Shown here: piece after piece, positions 13,805 through 20,442 of the stretch
How positions within the stretch are numbered: the stretch's first letter is position 1
How the letters are laid out: each line of letters starts with the position of its first letter
DNA from: an uncultured Dorea sp.
Lineage (GTDB): Bacteria; Bacillota_A; Clostridia; Lachnospirales; Lachnospiraceae
DNA: 20,442 nucleotides
Assembly: GCA_948468495.1 (NCBI GenBank)
Contig: CAOKJI010000002.1
Location: 1 to 20,442, forward strand
Direction of reading: 5' to 3'
Translations under genes and position numbers: made by a program
Notes under the pieces: generated by a model
What the model was told of the DNA's origin: nothing
The model's database searches: none
Seen by the model: the letters and a program-made list of their open reading frames with translations, nothing else

Positions 13805-14230
13805 ATGGGAAAATATAGAGAAGTAAGAGAAGTAATTATTAATATATTATCTGATAAACAATGGCATGGGATAGATGAAATACAGAGTAAATGCGAAGGA
13901 GAAGGAATAAATTTAGAAGGTAATAGAGGACCTATTTACAATGTTATGCATCAGTTAAAGAAGAAAGGAAAGATTGAAGCAAATGGAATGGGTGAGTATC
14001 GAGTATGGAATCAAGATATAGGGTGTATTGAAAAAAGAAAAACGGAACTTACTAATAAGCAGAAAAATCAATTGATAGAAAGTATAGAAAATATAGAAAT
14101 ATATTTGGTTAAGTATAAGAATTTTGATTGGATTAATTGTTCGGATGAAGAATTACAATATGCAAGAAGTAATGTGACCAGGTTGTTAGACTTGGCACAG
14201 AAAATAGAAAAAGAATTTAGAAGAATATAA
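13805..14230 (+). CDS. Winged-helix-like protein next to the recombinase, function unknown
   Basis: A 141-residue protein, ATG directly after the previous stop codon, with GAGGAG at 13792-13797. The N-terminal ~75 residues (VREVIINILSDKQWHGIDEI, then NRGPIYNVMHQLKKKGKIEA, then GEYRVW) have the helix-helix-strand pattern of a winged-helix DNA-binding domain. The C-terminal half is a helical region rich in Glu, Asn and Lys. I do not recognise the family. It is AT-rich like its neighbour and lies 84 bp upstream of the recombinase gene. A DNA-binding protein in this position is a candidate regulator or recombination directionality factor, but nothing in its sequence proves it. Confidence 0.7.
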   Translation: MGKYREVREVIINILSDKQWHGIDEIQSKCEGEGINLEGNRGPIYNVMHQLKKKGKIEANGMGEYRVWNQDIGCIEKRKTELTNKQKNQLIESIENIEIYLVKYKNFDWINCSDEELQYARSNVTRLLDLAQKIEKEFRRI

Positions 14231-14237
14231 TGGCTTG

Positions 14238-14267
14238 TTGTGTACAAATAAAAATATTACGATATAA
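14238..14267 (+). promoter_or_regulatory. Probable recombinase promoter
   Basis: A perfect TATAAT at 14262-14267 lies 48 bp before the recombinase ATG. The -35 region is weak (TGTGTAC around 14238-14244), which suggests low or activated expression. No sigma-E-type CATACAnT box is evident, so mother-cell control is not visible here. Confidence 0.45.
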
Positions 14268-14314
14268 TAAAGGTAGTAACAGAATGATATATACCTAACA
14301 GAAAGGACAATCCT

Positions 14315-15907
14315 ATGAACATAGCAGCGTATTGCCGAGTTTCCACCGATAAAGCCGATCAGCTCAACAGTTTAGAGGCACAGAAACAATTCTTCTCCGA
14401 GTACACCAAGCGTACCGGAGATGTTTTAGTAAGATTATATGCAGACGAGGGAATTTCTGGAACAAAAATTAAGAATCGTAAGGAATTTTTGCGCATGATG
14501 TCTGATGCGGAAAAGGGAATGTTCGATATGGTTGTAGTAAAGGATATTTCCCGCTTTGCCAGAAATACCGTGGATCTTTTGCAGAATGTTCGGAGGTTGA
14601 AGTCTTTAGGAATCGAAACGCAATTTCTTACAGCCAATATGACCAGTATGGGAAATAGTGAATTTGTCCTTACCATCTTCGGGGCATTGGCGCAGGAGGA
14701 GAGTGCTAATACGTCCAAGCGTGTGAAGTTCGGTAAGAAGATGAATGCGGAAAAAGGACGAGTTCCGAATATTGTGTACGGATACGATAAGACAATCGGA
14801 GATTATTTTAACCTTACTATCAATGAGAAAGAAGCGAAGGTTATTCGTCAGATTTATAAATGGTACACAGAGGAAGGCTATGGTGCTTCTAAGATTTCCA
14901 ACATGCTGAATGAACAGGGAATTCGGACGAAGAGAAATTGCAAATGGAGCCAGAATGCGACCTGCCGTATTTTAACAAATGAGATTTACACCGGAAAGAT
15001 TATCAATGGGAAACAGGAGGTTGCGGATTTCCTGACCGGGCAGCGAAGAGAGAAGGATGAGACGGAGTGGTTGGTTACGGAAAAGCCGGAACTGCGAATT
15101 ATAGCTGATGAGATATTTGAGAAGGCGCAGGAAATTCTTCATTCCAGACATGGGGCGTTCAATATGAAGCATGAGCGTCAAAGCAACAAACATTTATTTT
15201 CTACGTTGATTAAGTGCAAGGAGTGTGGTTGGTCTTTCCGTAGAAGTGTTCGGACATATAAGAATACGTATATCCGCTGGGTATGTTCCGGACACAATGG
15301 GAAAGGAGCGGACAGTTGCCCGAATGCGATTACTATTGACGAGGACGAGTTGATTCAGATCTTGCAGGATTATTTTGCAAACGTATTGAAGCAGAAGAAA
15401 AAGGTAATCAACTATGTGGTAAATGAGTTCCAACGTGTCTACAAAGCCAAGGATGAAAATCTGGAATATGAAAAAGAATTAAATAGTCAGCTTTCCAAGT
15501 TACAGAAAATGCGTGAGAAATACATGGATATGTATACTGATGATCTGATTAGCCGCGAGGAGTTGAATGAGAAAATCGGCGGTTCCAGAAAAGAAATCGA
15601 GCGTTTGGAAAATGAATTGAAAATTGTATCCTATCAGTTGACCAGGGGCGAGCAGTTGGAGGCCGTTTTGAATAATACCTTTAAGCAGTTGGAGAATATT
15701 ACAGACGTTCGGGAAATGACAAATGTGCAGCTGAAGAAGCTGATTCAGAAAATCGAAGTGGACAAGGATGGAAATGTGGATATCTATCTGCGGTTATTCG
15801 GAGATTTGGGATTGGATGAAACGATTCTTATTGAGGATAACATGGAAGCATCAGCCAATGATGATGAGAAAACTAAAACAGTTCTATTAGGTAATGACCA
15901 AACATAA
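14315..15907 (+). CDS. Large serine recombinase (TnpX-type) at the element's right end
   Basis: A 530-residue recombinase. The N-terminal resolvase domain has the catalytic serine in AYCRVST (Ser10, with Arg8), the ADEGISGT block (43-50) and KDISRFARN (76-84). The recombinase domain follows, then a zinc-binding motif with Cys301, Cys304, Cys324 and Cys335, and a coiled coil of about residues 380-470, the part that governs synapsis in this class. It would cut attL and attR through a 5'-phosphoserine link and excise the element. The ribosome site is AAAGGA. All catalytic parts are intact. Its TAA (15905-15907) is formed partly by the attR core; in the excised circle the frame would run on for 17 more residues. 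A Tn4451 TnpX-like origin is supported by RepA, DnaC and TnpW in the same element. Confidence 0.93.
   Translation: MNIAAYCRVSTDKADQLNSLEAQKQFFSEYTKRTGDVLVRLYADEGISGTKIKNRKEFLRMMSDAEKGMFDMVVVKDISRFARNTVDLLQNVRRLKSLGIETQFLTANMTSMGNSEFVLTIFGALAQEESANTSKRVKFGKKMNAEKGRVPNIVYGYDKTIGDYFNLTINEKEAKVIRQIYKWYTEEGYGASKISNMLNEQGIRTKRNCKWSQNATCRILTNEIYTGKIINGKQEVADFLTGQRREKDETEWLVTEKPELRIIADEIFEKAQEILHSRHGAFNMKHERQSNKHLFSTLIKCKECGWSFRRSVRTYKNTYIRWVCSGHNGKGADSCPNAITIDEDELIQILQDYFANVLKQKKKVINYVVNEFQRVYKAKDENLEYEKELNSQLSKLQKMREKYMDMYTDDLISREELNEKIGGSRKEIERLENELKIVSYQLTRGEQLEAVLNNTFKQLENITDVREMTNVQLKKLIQKIEVDKDGNVDIYLRLFGDLGLDETILIEDNMEASANDDEKTKTVLLGNDQT
15902..15906. other. Right attachment core (attR), ACATA
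   Basis: This is the right copy of the bounding repeat. The spoIIID reading frame resumes at CAT AAG GAT within and after it, and the recombinase stop codon uses its last two bases. Confidence 0.85.
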
Positions 15908-16046
15908 GGATGTTACAGACCGCCTTCTGGTAATTAATCCGTCCCTGGCAGCAGAGGCCCGTAAAGTGCTGGATGTCAATAAGTCAGAACGGCATATCCG
16001 GGGTGGACTTGCTACGAAAGAGAAATACCTTCATCAGCATATATAG
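15903..16046 (+). CDS. spoIIID: spoIIID 3' part (interrupted by the element)
   Basis: The frame reads H-K-DVTDRLLVINPSLAAEARKV, then LDVNKSERHIRGGLATKEKY and LHQHI before the TAG at 16044-16046. This is the characteristic C-terminal half of SpoIIID, including the basic SERHIRGG-x-ATKEKY block that helps bind DNA. It has no start of its own and is not expressed as SpoIIID while the element is present; its N-terminal half lies at 5910-6020. Joining the two gives ...GVSKSTIH-KDVTDRLLVINP with no gap or duplication. No stop codon or frameshift has accumulated in this half, which argues for recent insertion or for continued selection through excision. Confidence 0.95.
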   Translation, partial: HKDVTDRLLVINPSLAAEARKVLDVNKSERHIRGGLATKEKYLHQHI

Positions 16047-16049
16047 AAC

Positions 16050-16078
16050 TTGACAATTTTCTCATTTTTTATTAGTAT
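16050..16078 (+). promoter_or_regulatory. Sigma-A promoter for the thiT transcript
   Basis: TTGACA (16050-16055), a 17-bp spacer and TAGTAT (16073-16078). Transcription would start near 16085, just upstream of the TPP riboswitch. It begins 4 bp after the spoIIID stop codon. Confidence 0.7.
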
Positions 16079-16104
16079 ATGTCTGAGAAATTACATAAGA
16101 TTGA

Positions 16105-16200
16105 TGACAAGGGAGCTTGTATGGAAGCAGGCTGAGAGTGGGCTGATACCGCCCAGACCGAGTACCTGATTTGGATAATGCCAGCGTAGGGATGCGTATA
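16105..16200 (+). ncRNA. TPP riboswitch (THI element)
   Basis: It carries the conserved thi-box blocks in order: GGGAGC, GGCTGAGAG, a P3 stem (TGGGC...GCCCA), GACCGAGTACCTGAT, and GGATAATGCCAGCGTAGGGA. It binds thiamine pyrophosphate. It precedes a thiamine transporter gene, so TPP should reduce thiT expression. Confidence 0.95.
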
Positions 16201-16212
16201 GAGGAATGTAGA

Positions 16213-16248
16213 AATCTCCTTTGTTTTCAATCGAAAATGAAGGAGGTT
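16213..16248 (+). promoter_or_regulatory. Shine-Dalgarno-sequestering hairpin of the riboswitch
   Basis: Positions 16213-16228 pair with 16233-16248 (16 pairs, three of them G-U) around an AATC loop. The 3' arm contains the AAGGAGG site for the ATG at 16255. It is the likely OFF state of translational control; a short T run after it could also allow termination. Confidence 0.75.
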
Positions 16249-16254
16249 ATTTTT

Positions 16255-16920
16255 ATGTTAAAGTTTTTGGTTACAGCGGAAGGAGGCCTGACCAGCGCAG
16301 GCTATATAACTTGCATTGCAGTGGGAATTGCGGTATTTGCTCTGGCTATTTTTTTTGCAGGGAAGAGTTCAGACAAGAAAAAAATTGCCACGAAACAGCT
16401 TGTATTTTGTGGAATTGCGATGGCGCTTGCATTCATAACATCTTATATGAAAATATTTGAGATGCCATGGGGCGGAAGCGTTACCTTGTGCAGTATGCTT
16501 TTTATTGTGCTGATAGCGAATTGGTATGGGGTAAAGGCCGGAATCTTGGTGGGTCTTGCATATAGTGTTTTGCAGTTTATTCAGGAGCCTTTTGTTCTGT
16601 CTTTCTTCCAGGTTTGCTGCGATTATTTTCTGGCGTTTGCCGCGCTTGGCGTTGCAGGTTTTTTTGCCGGGAGTTCCAATGGATTAGTCAAAGGTTATAT
16701 AGCCGCGGTATTTGCAAGAGGCGCGTTCCATGCTTTGGGCGGATATCTTTACTGGATGAGTTATATGCCGGAGAATTTTCCTCAATCGTTGAAAAGTATT
16801 TATCCAATCGCATATAATTACAGTTATCTTCTGACAGAGGGAGTAATTACGATAATCCTTATATCGATACCAGCGGTTGCAAAGGCGCTGAATCAGGTAA
16901 AAAGAATGGCGCTTTCTTGA
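16255..16920 (+). CDS. thiT: ThiT thiamine-binding subunit of an ECF transporter
   Basis: A 221-residue membrane protein with about six hydrophobic segments. After an N-terminal helix and a KSSDKKK linker come IAMALAFITSYMKIFEMPWG and GSVTLCSMLFIVLIANWYG, matching the ThiT family opening in which the P-x-GGS-x-T-x-CSM loop lines the thiamine site. Later come HALGGYLYW and IAYNYSYLLTE, the conserved aromatic and Asn/Glu thiamine contacts. ThiT is the substrate-binding S-component that works with a shared ECF energising module encoded elsewhere. The ATG at 16255 has AAGGAGG eight bases upstream, inside the riboswitch-controlled hairpin; the in-frame upstream start at 16171 lies inside the aptamer and is rejected. 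The N-terminal ~40 residues are longer than in some ThiT proteins. Confidence 0.9.
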   Translation: MLKFLVTAEGGLTSAGYITCIAVGIAVFALAIFFAGKSSDKKKIATKQLVFCGIAMALAFITSYMKIFEMPWGGSVTLCSMLFIVLIANWYGVKAGILVGLAYSVLQFIQEPFVLSFFQVCCDYFLAFAALGVAGFFAGSSNGLVKGYIAAVFARGAFHALGGYLYWMSYMPENFPQSLKSIYPIAYNYSYLLTEGVITIILISIPAVAKALNQVKRMALS

Positions 16921-16945
16921 CTCTTTCTGGCAAACAGCCTATAAT
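16917..16945 (+). promoter_or_regulatory. Near-consensus sigma-A promoter for the MATE gene
   Basis: TTGACT (16917-16922), 17-bp spacer, TATAAT (16940-16945). The -35 box overlaps the thiT stop codon. It gives the MATE gene its own transcript with a leader of about 160 nt. Confidence 0.85.
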
Positions 16946-16949
16946 AAAT

Positions 16950-17114
16950 TGCTATGAAAGCCTCAGCGCTGCAGGAGAATTTTGGGTCAGCCAAATTACA
17001 TTAGTTTCACGAACAACGAACCAGGCGGGCATGCCTGCAAATTTGGCGGTTGACGCGTTTGATACCCTGTTGCCTGCAGCGGGATATTTGACTGACAGAA
17101 AGGAAGTCTTTGGA
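16950..17114 (+). ncRNA. Structured leader of the MATE gene; possible guanidine-IV (mepA) riboswitch
   Basis: About 160 nt separate the promoter from the start codon. CGCTGCAGG (16967-16975) is exactly complementary to CCTGCAGCG (17073-17081), enclosing a domain that contains a CAGGC...GCCTG hairpin (about 17022-17037). An alternative stem, about 17063-17091, reuses the 3' strand, so two exclusive folds are possible, as in a riboswitch. Guanidine-IV (mepA motif) RNAs precede MATE pumps in Clostridia; I cannot confirm the consensus from memory. Confidence 0.45.
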
Positions 17115-18476
17115 GTGACAAAGAGAGTTAAGGCTGACAGAAGTAATTATTTATTTGACAACCGTGCGCTGACAGCATTGATTATTCCGCTGATAATTGA
17201 ACAGCTATTAGCGATTCTGGTGGGAATGGCTGACAGTATTATGATTGCCAATGTGGGGGAAGCGGCGGTATCCGGCGTGTCTCTGGTGGATCAGATTATG
17301 ATTCTGGTGATTCAGATATTTTCGGCGCTGGCAACCGGAGGAGCGGTGGTCACAGGCCAGTATTTAGGGCAGCGGAACCGAAAAAAGGCCTGCGAATCGG
17401 CGATGCAGATGGTGTGGTTTATTACACTTTGTGCTGCGGTTATTACACTGGGGGTCTACGCGGGGAAATATTGGATTCTGCATGGAGTATTTGGACAGAT
17501 TGACAGTGAAGTCATGAGACATGCCAATATCTATCTGTTGATTGTATCGGCCTCCATTCCATTTATTGCATTGTATAATTGCGGCGCGGCAATTTTCCGT
17601 ACTATGGGAAATTCCGAAATATCTATGCGGATATCTGTTATCATGAATATAATCAATGTCGGCGGAAATGCGCTGCTTATTTATGGATTTCACAGAGGCG
17701 CGGAGGGGGTTGCAATTCCGACGTTAATTTCCCGCGCGGTTGCGGCAGTAATTATTGCCGCAAAGCTCCTAAAAAAAGAATACCCGGTACATATTGAAAA
17801 AACGCTGCATTACCGTCTGGACTGGTCTATGGTAAAACGGATTTTGAGTATTGGGATTCCAAACGGAATGGAGAACAGCATGTTTCAGTTGGGAAAGATT
17901 ATTGTACTGAGCCTGATTTCTACTTTTGGGACCTATGCGATTGCTGCAAATGCGGTGGGAAATGCGGTTGCAATGTTTTCCGGTCTTCCGGGAATGGCGC
18001 TTACGCTGGCGGTAACCACAGTTATTTCCCGATGTGTAGGCGCGGGAGATTATGAGCAGGTGAAATATTATAACCGCAAATTGCTTGTGATTACCCATAT
18101 AGGACTGATGCTTTCGGTAGGACTGGTATTCTTAACTCTGCCATGGATTATTCGGGCTTACCATTTATCGGATATGACTGCAGAGGTAACAAAGCAGATT
18201 ATTTATTTCCATGGGATTTGCACAGTGTTCTTCTGGCCGGCAGCATTTTTGCTTCCTACGACCTTTCGGGCAGCAGGGGATGCGAAGGCCTGTATGTTCA
18301 TTTCTATATTATCCATGTGGATATTCCGGATTGTGTTCAGTTATATACTGGGGCGGTATATGGGAATGGGGGTATTCGGCGTCTGGGTTGCTATGATTAT
18401 TGACTGGCTGTTTCGGGGAGTGTGTTTTGGAATCCGTTATTTTGGCGGTAAATGGAAGAATGCGGCGATTGTATAG
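17115..18476 (+). CDS. MATE-family multidrug/cation efflux transporter
   Basis: A ~453-residue protein with about 12 membrane segments, the normal length for the MATE family. The upstream open frame extends to 16917, but that 66-codon stretch lies in the promoter and structured leader. The GTG at 17115 (MTKRVKADRSNYLF) with AAAGGAAG at its front is chosen because family homology begins there: LTALIIPLIIEQLLAILVGM with ADSIMIANVGEAAVSGVSLVDQ, the family's typical first repeat, is mirrored by SIGIPNGMENSMFQLGKIIV and ANAVGNAVAM in the second half. Such proteins export cationic drugs or small organic cations using an Na+ or H+ gradient. Its own strong promoter and a long leader suggest ligand-controlled expression. 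Confidence 0.88.
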   Translation: MTKRVKADRSNYLFDNRALTALIIPLIIEQLLAILVGMADSIMIANVGEAAVSGVSLVDQIMILVIQIFSALATGGAVVTGQYLGQRNRKKACESAMQMVWFITLCAAVITLGVYAGKYWILHGVFGQIDSEVMRHANIYLLIVSASIPFIALYNCGAAIFRTMGNSEISMRISVIMNIINVGGNALLIYGFHRGAEGVAIPTLISRAVAAVIIAAKLLKKEYPVHIEKTLHYRLDWSMVKRILSIGIPNGMENSMFQLGKIIVLSLISTFGTYAIAANAVGNAVAMFSGLPGMALTLAVTTVISRCVGAGDYEQVKYYNRKLLVITHIGLMLSVGLVFLTLPWIIRAYHLSDMTAEVTKQIIYFHGICTVFFWPAAFLLPTTFRAAGDAKACMFISILSMWIFRIVFSYILGRYMGMGVFGVWVAMIIDWLFRGVCFGIRYFGGKWKNAAIV

Positions 18477-18529
18477 AATTTTAGGAAAGATTTAATTCTC
18501 CAAGGAAAAGCAGGGAAGGAGTTATACCA

Positions 18530-20074
18530 ATGAAAAGAGAGTTAGTAATTGTTCTTGATTTTGGCGGACAGTATAACCAGTTGGTTGCAAGACGTGTTCG
18601 TGAAAATAACGTATACTGCGAAATTTATTCTTATAAAACAGATTTGGCAAAAATTAAGGCTCTGAATCCAAAAGGGATTATTTTGACAGGAGGGCCGAAT
18701 AGCTGCTATGAGGCGGATTCCCCGAGTTGTTCCAAAGAATTATTTGAAATGGGAATTCCTGTTCTGGGTTTGTGCTACGGAGCGCAGGTTATGATGCATG
18801 TGCTTGGCGGAAAAGTAGAGCGGGCAAAGGTGCGGGAGTACGGGAAAACAGAAGTAGAAGTGGACGGTTCATCAGCCCTGTTTCATAATGTAGCAGGGAA
18901 AACGATTTGCTGGATGAGCCATTTTGATTATATATCCGAGACGGCGCCTGGATTTCGTATTACGGCGCATACAGCGGATTGTCCGGTTGCGGCGGCAGAG
19001 TGCGCCGGAAGGGCGCTTTACGCGATTCAGTTTCATCCTGAAGTTTTGCATACGCAGGAAGGAAGTAAGATGCTTTGCAATTTTGTAAGAGGAGTTTGCG
19101 GATGTGCCGGAGACTGGAAGATGGATTCTTTTGTGACAAATTCGATAAAATCTATCCGGGAGACGGTTGGAAACGGTAAGGTTCTCTGTGCTTTATCCGG
19201 CGGCGTAGACTCTTCGGTTGCAGCAGTTATGCTCTCTAAGGCAGTTGGAAATCAACTTACCTGCGTATTCGTAGACCATGGCCTGCTTCGTAAGAATGAG
19301 GGGGATGAAGTGGAGGCGGTTTTCGGCCCGAAGGGAGCTTATGATTTGAATTTTATCCGAATTAATGCTCAGGACCGGTTCTATCGTAAACTTGCGGAAG
19401 TAGAAGAGCCAGAAGAGAAACGCAAGATTATCGGGGAAGAATTTATCCGGGTATTTGAGGAAGAGGCGAAGAAAATCGGCGCAGTGGATTTTCTGGTTCA
19501 GGGAACGATTTATCCGGACGTAGTAGAAAGCGGTCTTGGCGGGGAATCCGCAGTCATTAAGTCCCATCATAATGTGGGTGGATTGCCGGATTATGTGGAT
19601 TTTAAGGAAATACTGGAACCGCTTCGGGATTTGTTCAAAGACGAAGTGCGGAAGGCTGGCTTAGAGATGGGGATTCCGGAGCATTTGGTATACCGTCAGC
19701 CATTTCCGGGACCGGGACTTGGGATTCGGATTATCGGGGAAGTGACTGCAGAAAAGGTAAGAATGGTGCAGGATGCGGATGCCATTTACCGGGAAGAGAT
19801 AGCAAACGCCGGACTGGAGGGGAAGGTCGGGCAGTATTTTGCCGGGCTGACAAATATGCGCAGCGTGGGAGTGATGGGGGACGAGAGGACCTATGATTAT
19901 GCGGTGGCGCTGCGGGCCGTCAATACAGTGGACTTTATGACGGCAGAGGCGGCAGAGATTCCTTTTGAGGTGCTGCAGAGGGTGATGAGCCGGATTATCA
20001 ATGAGGTAAAAGGGGTTAATCGGGTACTGTATGATTTGACGTCGAAACCGCCTGGGACAATAGAGTTCGAGTAA
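18530..20074 (+). CDS. guaA: GMP synthase (glutamine-hydrolysing)
   Basis: A 514-residue enzyme of purine synthesis that aminates XMP to GMP with ATP and glutamine. The N-terminal class I glutamine amidotransferase has the nucleophile Cys82 in LGLCYGAQ and the partners His169 and Glu171 in FHPEV. The ATP pyrophosphatase domain has the P-loop SGGVDSS (223-229), and the C-terminal dimerisation domain carries [13 protein letters not shown] and ends in the conserved KPPGTIEFE. The length is standard for guaA. AAGGAG precedes the ATG. No promoter is evident in the 53-bp gap after the MATE gene, so it may be co-transcribed with that gene or read from a weak promoter. No terminator is seen before the insertion sequence that follows. 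All catalytic residues are present. Confidence 0.97.
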   Translation: MKRELVIVLDFGGQYNQLVARRVRENNVYCEIYSYKTDLAKIKALNPKGIILTGGPNSCYEADSPSCSKELFEMGIPVLGLCYGAQVMMHVLGGKVERAKVREYGKTEVEVDGSSALFHNVAGKTICWMSHFDYISETAPGFRITAHTADCPVAAAECAGRALYAIQFHPEVLHTQEGSKMLCNFVRGVCGCAGDWKMDSFVTNSIKSIRETVGNGKVLCALSGGVDSSVAAVMLSKAVGNQLTCVFVDHGLLRKNEGDEVEAVFGPKGAYDLNFIRINAQDRFYRKLAEVEEPEEKRKIIGEEFIRVFEEEAKKIGAVDFLVQGTIYPDVVESGLGGESAVIKSHHNVGGLPDYVDFKEILEPLRDLFKDEVRKAGLEMGIPEHLVYRQPFPGPGLGIRIIGEVTAEKVRMVQDADAIYREEIANAGLEGKVGQYFAGLTNMRSVGVMGDERTYDYAVALRAVNTVDFMTAEAAEIPFEVLQRVMSRIINEVKGVNRVLYDLTSKPPGTIEFE

Positions 20075-20083
20075 GAAGGTTGG

Positions 20084-20162
20084 TGTTAGAATATAATTAG
20101 TACAAGTTAGACATGGAAATTTCCTAACAGAAAAGTATAATAGAACAGATGGAGGAATGAAC
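20084..20162 (+). mobile_element. Probable left end of an IS3-family element
   Basis: After the guaA stop codon comes a sequence beginning TGTTAGAATATAATTAG, which could be the terminal inverted repeat of the insertion sequence whose first gene starts at 20163. The right end is outside the window, so the boundary is a guess. Confidence 0.4.
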
Positions 20163-20442
20163 ATGGCTACACAGTATACAGAAGAATTTAAGAATGATGC
20201 AGTAAGATATTGGAAGGAACATCCAGAGCTTGGGATCGCCAAGTGTGCAAAGAATCTGGGGATTAGTAAGACAGCTCTTTCTAACTGGAGAAAGATATAT
20301 GATGCAAATGAGGGGACAGTCCCAACCAGGGGAAGGGGGAATTTTGAGAGTGATGATGCAAAGGAGCTTGCACGCCTACGTAAAGAACTGCGTGATACAC
20401 AGGATGCTTTAGACATCTTAAAAAAAGCAATCGGCATACTGG
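20163..20442 (+). CDS. IS3-family transposase OrfA (3' end outside window)
   Basis: The ATG at 20163 has GGAGG at 20151-20155. The visible 93 codons begin MATQYTEEFKNDAVRYWKEH and continue through GIAKCAKNLGISKTALSNWR, the HTH_Tnp_1 helix-turn-helix of IS3/IS911-type OrfA proteins, then a leucine-zipper-like ELARLRKELRDTQDALDILK that mediates multimerisation. OrfA binds the terminal repeats and, by frameshift with OrfB, makes the active transposase. OrfB would follow beyond the window edge. The insertion lies immediately after guaA and does not damage it. Confidence 0.9.
   Translation, partial: MATQYTEEFKNDAVRYWKEHPELGIAKCAKNLGISKTALSNWRKIYDANEGTVPTRGRGNFESDDAKELARLRKELRDTQDALDILKKAIGIL

Larger units (their letters stand above)
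6020..15906 (+). mobile_element. Skin-like element inserted in spoIIID (~9.88 kb)
   Basis: The element is defined by the two halves of spoIIID and the ACATA core repeats at its ends. It carries a Tn4451-type module (RepA_N initiator, DnaC-like ATPase, TnpW, large serine recombinase) plus cargo: a 410-aa protein with a GIY-YIG nuclease, and an RloA/RloB defence pair. No relaxase or conjugation genes remain, so it looks like a cut-down integrative element that cannot transfer itself. The recombinase gene sits at the right end, pointing the same way as spoIIID. Several cargo genes carry nonsense or frameshift lesions while the recombinase and both spoIIID halves are open, as expected if precise excision is the trait under selection. 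Excision would give a 9882-bp circle. Excision itself has not been shown here. Confidence 0.93.

Noticed and set aside
14359..14718. Minus-strand ORF inside the recombinase gene
   Set aside because: It is a shadow of the serine recombinase catalytic domain, whose motifs are unmistakable on the plus strand.
16917..17114. 66-codon N-terminal extension of the MATE protein
   Set aside because: It covers a consensus promoter and a structured leader; family homology and a ribosome site both support the GTG at 17115.
19661..20437. 258-codon minus-strand ORF over guaA and the insertion sequence
   Set aside because: It is antisense to the conserved end of guaA and crosses an IS boundary; no ribosome site or family resemblance.
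1..20442. tRNA or rRNA genes, including a tRNA as the insertion site of the element
   Set aside because: No cloverleaf or rRNA signature was noticed; the insertion site is within spoIIID codons.

Overview
The window suggests a spore-forming, fairly AT-rich member of the Clostridia, most likely a Lachnospiraceae-type gut anaerobe. The evidence is a recognisable spoIIID gene, a Tn4451-type set of mobile-element genes (RepA_N initiator, DnaC-like ATPase, TnpW, large serine recombinase), a TPP-riboswitch-controlled thiT, and strong AGGAGG-type ribosome binding sites. Taxonomy is inference only.

The central observation is that spoIIID, which encodes the mother-cell sporulation regulator, is split in two. 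Its first 37 codons lie at 5910-6020 and its last 47 codons at 15903-16043. Between them is an element of about 9.88 kb bounded by a 5-bp direct repeat, ACATA (6020-6024 and 15902-15906). Joining the two halves at this repeat restores an uninterrupted 84-codon SpoIIID in frame. The last gene of the element is an intact large serine recombinase whose stop codon lies in the right-hand core. This is the layout of the sigK-interrupting skin element, but in a different sporulation gene.

Left flank (1-5909): the 3' end of a DNA methyltransferase converges on a long nuclease-helicase restriction gene, with a near-100-nt palindrome between them. Next come a Nudix hydrolase, an inverted-repeat intergenic element, a small XRE repressor preceded by three identical-architecture palindromic operators, a frameshifted DUF3169-like membrane protein gene, and a scrap of a DUF1703-type nuclease gene. 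Just before spoIIID is a sigma-E-like promoter whose -10 box lies inside a terminator-like hairpin that also covers the ribosome binding site.

Inside the element (6025-15901): an unrecognised 410-aa protein followed by a GIY-YIG nuclease; a repeat-rich 600-bp non-coding region; repA, a DnaC-like loader split over two overlapping frames, and tnpW; an RloA/RloB (AbiL-like) anti-phage pair with a broken third gene; two small regulators; and the recombinase. Several cargo genes are broken (nonsense codons at 12832 and 13613, a 13-bp tandem duplication at 13204-13229, a probable frameshift near 9781) while the recombinase and both spoIIID halves stay open.

Right flank (16047-20442): a TPP riboswitch with a Shine-Dalgarno-sequestering hairpin and thiT; a consensus promoter, a structured leader (possible guanidine-IV/mepA motif) and a MATE efflux gene; guaA; and the start of an IS3-type insertion sequence cut by the window edge.
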